NCBI RefSeq assembly: GCF_040954835.1
Contig: NC_090698.1
Location: 51,346,284 to 51,410,283 of the forward strand
Origin: Lepisosteus oculatus
Lineage: Eukaryota; Chordata; Actinopteri; Semionotiformes; Lepisosteidae
DNA length: 64,000 nt
Direction: 5' to 3'
In this document: positions 1 to 11,600 of the stretch, one piece after another
Position numbering within the stretch: the first letter of the stretch is position 1
How the letters are laid out: each line of letters begins with the position of its first letter
Made by a program: the position numbers and the translations under genes
Notes under the pieces: generated by a model
Databases searched by the model: none
Seen by the model: the letters and a program-made list of their open reading frames with translations, nothing else
Told to the model about the DNA's origin: nothing

Positions 1-1255
1 GAGAAAGAGGAATAACAACTACAGTAAGTCAAGCACACAAAAAGGCAGTGCTGTAGAGGAATGCAAAGAGATGAGGCTATAGTGTTTGACGTTATCATTC
101 TTAGTTGCGCAGAGTTCTAGTAAGCTTTTAGATGAGGCAGATGGCATGGCAGTAGACGTTAGCAAGTCAAACAAGTGGAAAACAATTATCTAGGACTTTT
201 TATTTTCATCAATCTTGGAAAAATAATTGGATCTAGCAATTGCTATAGTAACACTAGATCGAATCTTGTTCTATGAATGGAAAGGGGCACCCAAACCAGA
301 AAATTCCTGTTTTGTTAGCAGATTTGTTTTGTTTGGTTAGGTCTATATAGGAGGTGTTAACAAGGTATTAAGTATCTATATATACAATATTAGGGACATA
401 TTTAGTACAGAGTCTTGCAAACGTTTTCCATCAATTCAAATGATTTCCCATTTTGTTTATGTTACGCACCAACAGCTCAGAGCTCCCATCCCTGAGTCTC
501 CACAGACAGTGATCACATTCACATGAGGTGCTCGACACCACCAGCGCCACCCGGACCCTTTATGTCAGGCTCTCTCAGTCACCTGTCAACAGTTAGTTAG
601 CAATCAACCTGATATTTAACCCCCCCACTTGGCACTGCTATGGTGTTCTGTTATCAAGCTCCTCTTGATTGGGTGTTGCTCTCCACAAGAAGAGTTCCTG
701 TTCTGCATACGAAACAAAGTTTTACTTCCCCGTCTAGACTAGCCAGTACCTGTTACTGCCCAGGCTGTTCCAGTTCGTGGCTATCCCTTGTTATCCTGAT
801 CCTGCCATTCTTGTTTCTGCACTGGGAAGGTGGCAATCCTGTTGACCGAATCTGATCTCCGTCAGCCCTTGCCTGCACGGCCTCGACTTTCTCCATCAGC
901 CTTGGCCTCTACAAGCTTTGGCTTTACTCACTTGCCTCGATAAAGTCCTTCGTCATCCAGTCAGCCTTTCCATCTTTTACACTGACGCAAATGGATTCCT
1001 TTATTCCTCAGCCAGTCACAAGTGTTTCTAAACCAAACTGTGGTACGACAATCAAATTACAAATTCTGTGTACACATTTTAAAGTAAATGTGTGAAGAGT
1101 ATTCCTGACTAATACTAAACAAAGCTAACAAAATAATGCTTGAACAGCAAACCAATCTCAAATCCCAATTGACGTTTGTGACAAAGCATTCAAGTGATAC
1201 TACAAACATGTGGCAAAAGATTTTGTGGTCAGAAAAAGACAATATTAACAATATA

Positions 1256-1333
1256 CCCGAAGAAGGCTCCACAGCCGAAATGTTGTGTTTCTTTTCTTCT
1301 CTTTTCAGCATGGAATAAACCTTTACTTGTTCC
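1256..1333 (+). repeat. Dispersed repeat with GGCT/AGCC hairpin and GAAATGTTG (family R, partial copy)
   Basis: This copy has GAAGAAGGCTCCACAGCC then GAAATGTTG, a pyrimidine-rich stretch, AGCATGGAATAAAC and ACTTGTTCC. The same blocks recur near 26.5, 27.7 and 52.9 kb. It lacks the GCAGCCTACGCATGCTGACGCAGC-type end seen (reverse strand) in the 52.9 kb copy. The element class is uncertain; a Penelope-like or other retroelement terminal region is possible. Confidence 0.6.
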
Positions 1334-1689
1334 AAGACAAAATTCTAACTTTTTGATCTAAATGCAAAGCATTTCATCACTGAGTGCAAACCCTTAATAT
1401 ACATTCAAGTAATTATGGTTTAAGAATTCTGAATTCTCTTACATGTAAGGTTAGGAAAAAAGAAAGGTCACCTATTTAGAAATAATATTATTGGGACAAG
1501 TCAGCATGTTAGAATCACATTTTTTAGTGTTCTCTAAACAAGCAACAACAGTAATGGACATACACAGGACAGAAGACATGGTGTATTTAGATTTTCAGAT
1601 GGATTTTTTCTGTTTCAGTTTTTCCTAAATGATTAATTCGCAAACTGCATGCAGTAGGCAGTTAGGGAAATGTGTGTATTTAAAAATTG

Positions 1690-1990
1690 GCAAATTCTCC
1701 AATTGGGATGATGTATTTAGTGGAATACCACAGGGATCTGCACTAGGACCACTACTTCTTCATTTAGATTAGTGATCTAAAAATATCTGGTATCATTTTT
1801 TAAAGTAGTCAAGATTGCAGATGATACAATATAGGACAGTTAACAAACTCCGTAGAAGTATAAGTCAAGATAGTGCAAATGAAGGTTAATGTGGACAAGT
1901 GTAAGTTATTGCATACGGGTAGTAAAAGCTATGAATACAAAATGTATTTACTGTATACGGAGCAAGAAGAGGCTATATGTGAAAATATTG
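1690..1990 (+). pseudogene. Decayed non-LTR retrotransposon reverse transcriptase fragment
   Basis: From 1722 the frame reads GIPQGSALGPLLL, the classic RT motif of CR1/L2/Rex-type LINEs. At 1811-1828 a frame reads KIADDT, the catalytic ADD box region, and about 1885-1935 reads VDKCKLLHTGSKSYEY, which resembles the segment downstream of the catalytic site in these LINEs. Stops and frameshifts separate the blocks, so it is dead. The clade was not resolved. Confidence 0.7.
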
Positions 1991-2120
1991 ACACGTCATT
2001 TAAATCTTGACACTCAGGAAAACAGTAAAAAGGTAAAAAGGGCAAATATAATGCTGGCATATGTAGTTAGAATCTCATAATTTCTATTAAAGTATGTTGT
2101 GTTCAAATAATTCAAATAGT

Positions 2121-2336
2121 GGGTGGCACGGTGGTTCAGTAGTAAGCACTACTGCTTTGCAGTGCTGTGGACCTGGGTTCAATTCTTGGGGTTTTATCTG
2201 CATTGAGATTGTATGTTCTCCCCATGTTTTGTATGTGTGGGTTTCCAGTGGGATTCCCACAGTCCAAAGACATACTGGTAGGATAATTGGTCTCTGGGAA
2301 AAACTGGATAAAACAGTTAAAAAATGGATGGATGGG
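2121..2336 (+). repeat. tRNA-derived SINE with LINE-like tail (copy 1, internally deleted)
   Basis: It begins GGGTGGCACGGTGG, with an A-box-like TGGTTCAGTAGT and a B-box-like GGTTCAATTC. It continues through TTCTCCCCATG and CAGTCCAAAGACAT and ends AAAATGGATGGATGG. The central block present in other copies (GATGGACTGG...) is missing. Related copies lie at 9.9, 43.1, 53.4, 54.0, 55.7 and 63.5 kb. Confidence 0.8.
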
Positions 2337-5300
2337 TATGATAATGAAAGGTTAGATAGATGAGTTGTTACTTACTATTTTGTTGTCTGAGGAGATAATT
2401 AAAACTGTGATATCCCTCATGGGAAAGCTGAAAAAGAACAGGAAGAAGCTATTCTTTACACGCCTTACTGTTAAAAGGAAAAAACATAACTTTGATGTTG
2501 CAACATCTGTAGGGCATTTTCTCAGTGTCTCAATATTTCAAAAGACTTGGATGTGAGCAAACCATAATTGTCATTTGAATATTCAAAACATTTGACTTTA
2601 GTTTATCAGGAACGGTGTGATTTTAAACACAAAGCTGTGTGCAAGATATGACCGTCTTATTAAGCACTCATCATTTTGAGGAAAAAGTCGGACTGGAAAG
2701 TGGTTGTGACAGACACATTTTCTGACTTTCCTTGTATATAATATTCCTATAAACAAACCATGGCATACAAGAGCCTGCATGTATGGAAATAGTTTAACCC
2801 AAACATCCTCTTTGTAAATTTTTCTTGTCCAGCATTACCTTTTAGCAGCTGCTCAACTGTTTAAATACAAGCAAGTACAGAATGGATATATTGTGAAAAA
2901 AAAAATAGCAATATTGTGCTTTGGAGACTGCCGATAATCCAGGGCATTCACTGAGGCAATCTGAGTGAAGAGGAAAATGCCAGCGTCCCACCCAGGATAC
3001 CACTCAGCTCCCTAACCACAATTCCAGCTTTCTGTTATAGGGTGGAATAATTCACTGTCTTGTGAAATTGTTTTCATTTCTCGCAGCCTATTTTATTGCA
3101 ACTTCCCTTTATTTCTCAAGACCGAAAGCTCTGTTTAGCATGATTTGACTTGGCTGCAATCATCACTAACACCAAGGAAATTCAGTAGTGATGTGGTATC
3201 GTATGTCCTGTTGGTCGATGATAAAATTCTCTCAAAACTAAAGAGGTTTTACAGAAAAAAAATGAAAATATTCCCTATTATATAATATTCAATATAATAT
3301 TCTTGCCTACCCTAAATACAGTATTTCATTTCACTCAAATATTCATTTTTTTTGGATAAATCTGAATTTACCACAAGAGACTTAATCACAAGAGAACTGT
3401 AATGCTATTTTGTGTTTAGGTATTTAATCAAAGAGTCAGATATGCAGATATGATATGTTCATCCAACACAGTACAAACTGTGGACAGGTATTTTACAATT
3501 TTAGACTTATTGATAGGAAACAAATAGATCAAATGTATCAAGACAAACATTGAACAGCTTTCCTGATTGTATAAAGTATTTTGCTGGTGAAACCATACTG
3601 ATCTGGCATATACTGTATGGCTACATTTGCTTTTAATTAATTAATTATCTTTTCTGAAAATTAATTTTGAGTAAATCACCAGATCATTAAAAATGAGGTT
3701 TTTATATTACCAACAGAACAAGCAAGATAACTTTAATTGCATCTTAGTATTTTTTTTAATTTTTCAGCAATTAAGTTTCTATAAAAAATCAATAAACTTG
3801 GTCATTTTATATTTAATTGGCCAGTAGTGCAATCAAGTTTCTGTGTTTCTTTCTAACATCAGATATTCTGGAAGCTCCAAAATTGATGGATTTTGGAGAT
3901 CCAAAACAGGTGTTTTCCTATGAGTAAAGTAGATAATGAAAACATAAGTAAAGTTTTAACTTTGATTTTGTTAAGCTATCTGTGAACATCCTTAAATGGT
4001 AACAGTATATGCTATTATCAAAACAGTAAACTGCATCTACTGTACATGCTTTTACCTTGAGTTAAAAGGATTATGTGGTGAACAGTGTTTTCCTACAAAG
4101 AAATGTTACCACAGGAAACAGCTGTTTTAGGATTGATATTTAAAAATATTGTTAAGATGCAAATAATGTAGCCACAATCTACTATTGATTTAAATGTCTG
4201 TTGTTGCTGGAAAGTGAGTTTTTACATTAAGGCTGTTTAAGCAAAGATGGATTTATCCACTGTACCTATAATTTGATATGCAATGTTATTTGTTTAGAAC
4301 ATTGTCACAATTGTAATATTCTACTGTAGGTTAAAACGTTCAAAAGATCGAATCTCCAACTACTTATGCATGAGATAAATCATATATCTAATTAACTTAA
4401 GGAAAGAGTGACTTTCTGTTCTTTTTCTGTGTAAGTACCAGGCCATGATATCCAGTTTTGCATAGAAATATACCCCTAAAATGTGTGATGTAAATATTGT
4501 AAAAACTTTTGAAATGGACTGTGTTTTTTAGTGTACATAATATTAGACATTTGTTCCCCAAATCACTTCTTATTTATGTCAAAGTAGCTGTGATAGAGCT
4601 CAGTTACTAAATACTTTCTCTGCTACAATGAATACTGTGTCCGCGTCATGTTGAAATACAGAAAAGATTCCGAATTCATGGCCCAGTCACAACCATTTTT
4701 AAAGGGTTAATTGGGTTCTCGAGGGAATACATGAATTTCTTATGGGAACGGAGCCATAAATCTATAAGAAACTAAAATCAATCTTTCTGCTTTCTCCGTG
4801 TACTTTATTTTTCATTACAATGGATTCATTCTCATCCAAATGTTGCCTTCAGTCCTTTCGCTGTTATGTAGGGCCCTTCTGTTTGAGCATTACATTAATA
4901 AGCACCCGTTTTCTGCATTGTCATACTTTACAAGTCACAGCATCATAGCTTTTTACCTTCAAGTTGTTTTTCTGAAGCAAGCTGTTGTTTGTGAGTGAAT
5001 TGTTCTGTATGAATGTTTTAATGTTTGTTTTTTTACAAAGGCTGAACTTTCACTTTGTTTAATAATACAACATGAAGGAAGTAACCTTTGCATTTATAGT
5101 CTGACAAACCAGATATTAAATGTTATAAGCCAGATAACATTTGAACAGAGGAAAAGGCTTACCAGATTTGAATTATTTTAAATGTATTCATAATTTAACA
5201 ATAAGGTGTAGATTTGTTATTTTAAAAAAATATCCCTAATCTAGTTACAGTCCACTGGAATTCATAGTGACCACAAATTAGCAGTTGTTAATCTTGATTG

Positions 5301-5582
5301 TGTATTTATTAACGGAGAATACTGTAGTTAAAATGTGAAAGATTGTATATACAGTAATTCAAACTAATTTGTTACCATCATACCAACAATGACCAACAGT
5401 GCAGAGGTAAAACCTACAAATTACGACAGCAGCTAGAACTAACTACTGCTCTGTACCAGGACATTTGAATATCTCTGCTCTTTTCTAGGGCATTCCAGGT
5501 TGTTTTGTACAGTATACTGCTGTTTCATCCTTAAATATCCAGTGTATAATTATATATGTTACATCTTCATGTGTCTTCTCAG

Positions 5583-5639
5583 ATGGGAAATGCTATATGA
5601 ATGTGTAAGGCTTCAGCGGAGTAATTGCTGTCTGCTGCC
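5583..5639 (+). promoter_or_regulatory. MARCHF3 5'UTR segment with overlapping upstream ORFs
   Basis: The exon seems to begin at 5583, after a TCTTCTCAG acceptor. In the 57 nt before the main ATG there are three short uORFs: ATG 5583 to TGA 5600 (5 codons), ATG 5597 to TAA 5608 (3 codons) and ATG 5601 to TAA 5624 (7 codons). They overlap one another and all end before the main start, which suggests translation of MARCHF3 could be damped or depend on reinitiation. The acceptor position is inferred from the motif only. Confidence 0.5.
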
Positions 5640-8600
5640 ATGACAACCAGCCGCTGCAGTCATCTGCCTGAGGTACTGCCAGACTGCACAGACTCAGTCC
5701 CTCCAGGAAAGGCAGTGGAAGACTCCAACAGCCTAGCGAATGGACAGCCGCATTATGTCATGCAAGTTTCGGCAAAGGACGGGCAGCTGCTGTCAACAGT
5801 AGTCAGGACTCTCGCAACCCAGAGGTAGGAATGTGGTTGGGGGATTTTAACAGTTATAAGGGATCACCAAAGTGTGCCGCTTGTTCTTAGCCGTAAGTGC
5901 TGTCTTCATACTGTACATACTGGAGGCCTGATGTGACTGAAAAAGGAGGGAGAGAACTAGCCTTATCTTCTATTCTGACAGAATTCAAGTGCGCCAACAC
6001 ATTCGTCATCCGTCCGGCACAGAGATTTCACCTATCACTAACAGTAAAACCTGTGTAAGGAAAAAATGAGCGAGTAATAATCTTACTCTCTGGGCAAATT
6101 TGACTTATTATCTATTAGTATTTTTTGTCAATTTGGATTTTGATTTGGATTAAAAAGTTTAAAAAGTGATGTCACTCACACTTGAAAGAATATCATTTTA
6201 CTTTCACAGGAATGAAGGAATGTCTCTAATCATCCTTAAACTATACTAAAGAATATGCTTTTTTAGCCCAACAATGAAGACTGACAGAGTATTGTGCATG
6301 TAAAGAATATAAAAATATTATTTGCGGGTAACCATTTTTAGGTACAATAGGTAAACAGACAGAAAATAAAATTCAACAAAACGTTCATGCATTAAACTGC
6401 AGGAGTCACGTGAACATCTGGCTTTTTAATAGAGGAGCAAAGGTTGTGTATGTTAGTCCAGGACTGTTGTTAAGCTGCAGAAACAGAACAAATTAAGTTC
6501 CTGCAGAGCAAGTCTTCATATTTTCTCTCCTCTGGAACAAAACACATACAGGTTTTTGTTCCAGCATAGCCTTAAGTTACTAATTTCACCTTTAATCAAA
6601 TTAATAATGTGCTTAATTGGTAGAACCTTTCTGAGGTTTTCATCTGCTCACAAATTACAACATGGGATTGTTAAAAGAAGCTCTCCGGGACTTGACAGTT
6701 GGAAACAGTGAAAGAGTTCAAATTAATCACAGTATTCATTCTATAAAGGGTTTAATTATCTAACTGACAGCTCAGCTGGAGCAAAACCCAACAGATGTGG
6801 GGGTCGCAAGAATCAGAACTGGAAAACCTCTGATTTAGGGAGATATAGAACCTATCAGTATTTGGTATAATTGCATAAATTATACTTTATTCTCATGGCT
6901 CAGCAACAGATACTCTAGGGTTTAGTGTAATCTTGAAGGCAAGGTGGTTAACATTAAACTCATTTATTAAAACAACTGTGCAACAAATTGGGCTTCATTT
7001 TTATCTAATGAATTTTGACCTCAATACATTCATATTTTTCATAAAGATGATACAAAGTGTTTTCTGGGGGTGATATTAAAACAGGAGAGAGAAGTAGGTA
7101 GCCTAATATTACTCGGGTTTCTCTGAAATTAAGAAGGACTTATTCATTGCAAAGGAATTTCACCCATTCCTCTGGCCCACAAACTAGGTTATTTGCTAAT
7201 GATTTGGATCTAGGCAGGTAAAAGGCTCAAACAATGGTCTGAAGAGTGAAATTTGCCAGGGTGAAGACTGTTGCATAAGGGATGAGAAGCTTACTGAATT
7301 GAATCCATGAAGTAACGGCTAAATTTAGCTATTTAATTAATATGCATGAGGGGAGCTTTTGTAACTGACAAGGTTATTTTGGAGATCAAAGTGTAAGCCC
7401 TCTCCGCCTCCCAAGCAGCACTGACAAAAGGGGGCTTTAGAAATAACAGCTGCCTGCAGCTGCTTAGCAGGCCCAGACTGTCACTGCCTTTCTCCTGTGG
7501 GCTGGCTGTGTAGCTGTCAGAAGTTATCATTGCTTCTGCTGATATAGCCTGTCCAGGGCTGTCATTACTAGTTTCTCTGTGCTGGTGTTAAGGATCAGTA
7601 GGAGGGGAGAGCATGGAGTTAAGTCAACTTACAGATCTTCAGTGAGTGGGTCATTTTGAGTCATCTGTTTGGCTCCTAACCTGCGAACAGCTGCAAGTGA
7701 AAGGTTTTCTTCCTTCTAAAAAAAACCCTGATGCAAGGTGGAGGACTGCACTTCATGTGACTTCACTAATTATGACCTACTACTGCTGACTGTCTTGCCT
7801 ATTTTGCCTTAAAATGTGATTGCATGGCATTAAAGTGAGCCTGTTCTTTATATTAAAATAAGTGCTATCTCATAAAATATATGGTTTTCAGGATTCCCCA
7901 AGCAGTGGCACACAATTTACAGACTACCAGGGTTATGAGGGTGTTAGTTGGCCAGGGTCCTCTCAGATTTCAGTTCAACAGGATCTCTTGTAAATTGCTG
8001 GGTGCCTGTAGGCTTTGAAGAGACATTGATGAGTCTCCTCCAATTGGTGTTAACTCTCCTGTCAGGCTCTGTTGCAACATGTCCAAAGATGAATGGCCCA
8101 GACAAGCGGGCATTTTGGAAGGGCATGATGTCAGCTGGCCTTCAATCTCTCCATGCAACACAGCAGGAACCTCAGAACACTGAGTCTTAATTCATTGCAC
8201 ATCGGAACGTACATAAACCTGAATTTAGGGATATTTCTTGGAAGCAAAAACCACGGTTGTGTTATTGCTGATATCCGTTTTGTTCTTTTTTCTATAATGA
8301 ATCAGTCTGTGCTTATCACACTATGCACCAGTTGAGGCTGTTCTGAGTAATAAATGGATGTTCACCAGGTGAGGTGGGGTGTAGATCTTCTAGCCTCTGT
8401 GTCTTTGGGTTCACTAATACCATTCATCATTCTTAGTGAGGATCTTACCAGACAGGTAAAGGGTAAAGCAGGCTTGTATGCAGTTCTTTCAGACACTTTT
8501 CATTGAGTACTGTATTAACGTGTGTAACCAAGTAGTTAGGTGAAAAGTTTCAATAAACCAAACAGCAATCCTGGGAATTTATAGTGTATCTCAGCAGTGT

Positions 8601-11600
8601 TGTAAGTGTAGATATCTATTAGGATAAAAAAATCCAGATGACAGCATTTTTTGCGATTATAGTTAAATATGAGAAGCACTGTTGAATTCCAGGGGGTCAA
8701 CCTTTCTGAATGAGAAATTCTACAAATATAGCATGCTTTTCCCTTTTACACTTAATGTAGAATAATTATTTTATAGCAAATTATTTTAGTGATTAATCTA
8801 AAATAAAAGTAAGATGATTTTATTTTTACATTATTTTTATCATCAAACTCTATCAAGCTGATATGTGCTATATCAGCTTCTCTGCTTGTGGTATAACTTT
8901 TGTCAGATTGCATATGTGCACATGTGTCATGCTGTGCTTCTTGATTCATATTTTCTTAAACACAAAAAGAATGTTGTTTGTTGTTTTCTGCTAAATACAA
9001 ATGTTTGTGTTGTCGTTTTCTATAGAGATCAATGAAAAAGAAATCCATTACTCACAGTTATACATTACAATAACAGCTATGCAAACTCTCAGACATTTTC
9101 ATTATTAAAATGAGTTTAACACCAACATTCTTGTAAGGTACAAAATGTGTAAATGCCCTTTTTAGCTCGTGATGTGGGAAAGATGATCATGGAAGCTTGT
9201 GATGTGTATTTTCATTTGTGCTTACAAGTGTGGAAGTGAGACCTTCCTCACTTTCAGATGTAATGAATCCCCAGTAGTGCAAGCTGTCCAAAACCAGCTG
9301 CAATCTAACTTACAGCTGTCACACCTTGAGTTTTCACTGTAATACTATAGTTATAGTCAGTCCTTCCTCAGCTGTGTGTGCTGTCTATGAAAGCAGTCAA
9401 TGATGCCTTGAGTAGCACAGCACAGAGCAGGATGTCTCCGCCAAAAATGTCAATTGCTCTTCAGTAATGGAATTGCAATGTAAGTAGAGGTACAATTACA
9501 CTGAACTACTGTGTTCGTCTGATGGACATTTCATTAGTCCTGTCTTCTTGAGCGGGAGTTTCAAATTATACTTTCATTTTTTTTTGCCAAAGTTTACTCC
9601 TTCTTTAAATGCACGGTTGTTTTAATTTCGATAGTAGAAGTCAGTTGCATCACTGTCTAAAGCACATCCAAGAGAACTGGTTTGTATGCTGCATATACTG
9701 TAGATTTTGTGGTTCTGGATAGCCCTATGTAATGTATTAATGTGATTTGGAAATTCAAAAGTGGGTATTTTGTGTAGAGAAAGTTATTTGAAGTGATGCT
9801 TTTAATAAAATCCCCGCTTTGCATCTCATGTGAAGTGTGGATTGAAATCAAAAGGAAAAATTGTGTTATACAGTATGTGAACAGTGCATTAATCCATTTT
9901 TTAACCTCTTCATCCAATAGGGAAGCAACAAGCACAAAGCAGGATGCACCCTGAACAGGCCTCCAGTCCATCACACACAGACACACACTCACACTAGGGC
10001 TAATTTTTCCCAGATGCCAATTAACCTATCAATACTGTATGTCTCTGGACTGTGGGCAGAACTGGAATGCCCAGATGAAACCCATGCAAACACAGGGAGA
10101 ACATACAAACTCCAAGCAGACAACACACAAAGTCCAGAACTGAACCCTGAGCCCTAGCACTGCAAGGCAGTAATGCTACCATTTCTCTACCATGACTCCC
10201 ACTTTATATTAATTTATTATCTCCCTCTGATGAAAAATGTCAAGTTTAATCTATACATTCAGTTTCGGCTTCTTAGTGACCTGCATTATATACACAGAAC
10301 ATTTGTATCCACATTATTAATTCAAGTGCAGGAGACTTGTTACAGAATGATGAATAATTTGTAGTTTTAAAATAATTTTAATACTTTTAATAAACTTATT
10401 ATTACATTTACATTTGCCAGAGAATTAAAAGATAATTTCAGAAATTATTTTTTTATTTTTTAATCCCAAAAGCCTGTTTATACTATCATAGTGAAATTTG
10501 TCCTCCCTTTATATCCTTTGATTAACCCCTGTAACCTTTAACCTATTATCATTAACAACCTTTGTATTATTGTTGTTTAAGAGCAAACACTCTATTAAAC
10601 ACTTAAAGGAGTTTAGGTAATGTGCTGTGTGTCCATCAACCTCCTTATTGTGATGTGCCTGTTTCCTTGTTGTTGACTCAGCCCCTTCAATGACCGGCCC
10701 ATGTGCAGGATCTGCCATGAAGGCAATGGGCAGGAGGACCTGCTTTCGCCCTGCGAGTGTACAGGAACCCTGGGCACCATCCACCGCAGCTGCCTGGAGC
10801 ACTGGCTGTCCGCCTCCAATACGAGTTTCTGTGAGCTCTGCCACTTCAAATTCAATGTGGAGCGCAAAGCCAGGCCACTCCTTGAGGTAAGGAGCACGGC
10901 CCAGCCCTCGTCCCAGACGTGTGCAGCTTGTTTGCAGTTTTGCGGGGAAGCTGCCAGTTACTGACCGGTTGAGCCATTGAATGCAATTTGTTTGACTTTA
11001 GAAGCAAGGGTGAATCTTCCACTGCTTGAGGCTGCTTGAGGCTTTACACAGGCTTTACACAAGCTGCTTAACTTAAAGATGGATTATAAATGGAATGCTC
11101 GTTTTTCCTCGGTTGATATATTTTTAAATAACATTTTACCTGCAGCTGCCTTTGTGGTGTTTCTAGATGTGAACCCAAATGTACATATCATAACTCAAAT
11201 CGGATATTAACAGCTCCAAAAATGTTAGCTACTAATTCAAGTAGATGAGCCTGAAAAATGGTGTTTGTTTTGTTGGTCCAATAATGTTTTGTTTTTAATG
11301 TGCCATTCAAAGAATTTGCTGCCTGCAACACAATGTTTTTTTTGTATTATCCGCTATGACTTAATTGCGGTGATTAATAGGCTGTTCATACGAAAAATTG
11401 GTTTTCTATTGTGATGGAGCAGCACTTAATTCCCTGCTGCTGATGTTTCTTGAAACATGCCCAGAGAAACTTTAAGAGAAAAGTAATCCATGAACTGATA
11501 CAAGTTTTTACAAGGCGAATATAAATGTGCACTATCAGCAAGCAGGCTGAAGCTGCCAGTAATATATTAAGTTGTAAGTTGCAGAATTAACAAACTAATA

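Larger units (their letters stand above)
1..5582. other. Non-coding region upstream of the first MARCHF3 coding exon
   Basis: No coding exon was recognised. The region is probably the first MARCHF3 intron and/or upstream DNA. About 480-1050 is more GC-rich and may be an old repeat, but I could not name it. The stretch holds the repeat-family copy at 1256, the LINE relic at 1690 and the SINE at 2121. From 2340 to 5580 I see only AT-rich unique-looking sequence with scattered poly-A/T runs. Confidence 0.5.

Noticed and set aside
2121-2200. tRNA gene suggested by A- and B-box-like motifs
   Set aside because: The motifs belong to a SINE head; no cloverleaf can be drawn and the same unit recurs across the window.
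5625-5639. In-frame upstream TTG start for MARCHF3
   Set aside because: The ATG at 5640 begins the conserved [11 protein letters not shown] sequence; an upstream non-ATG start is not needed.
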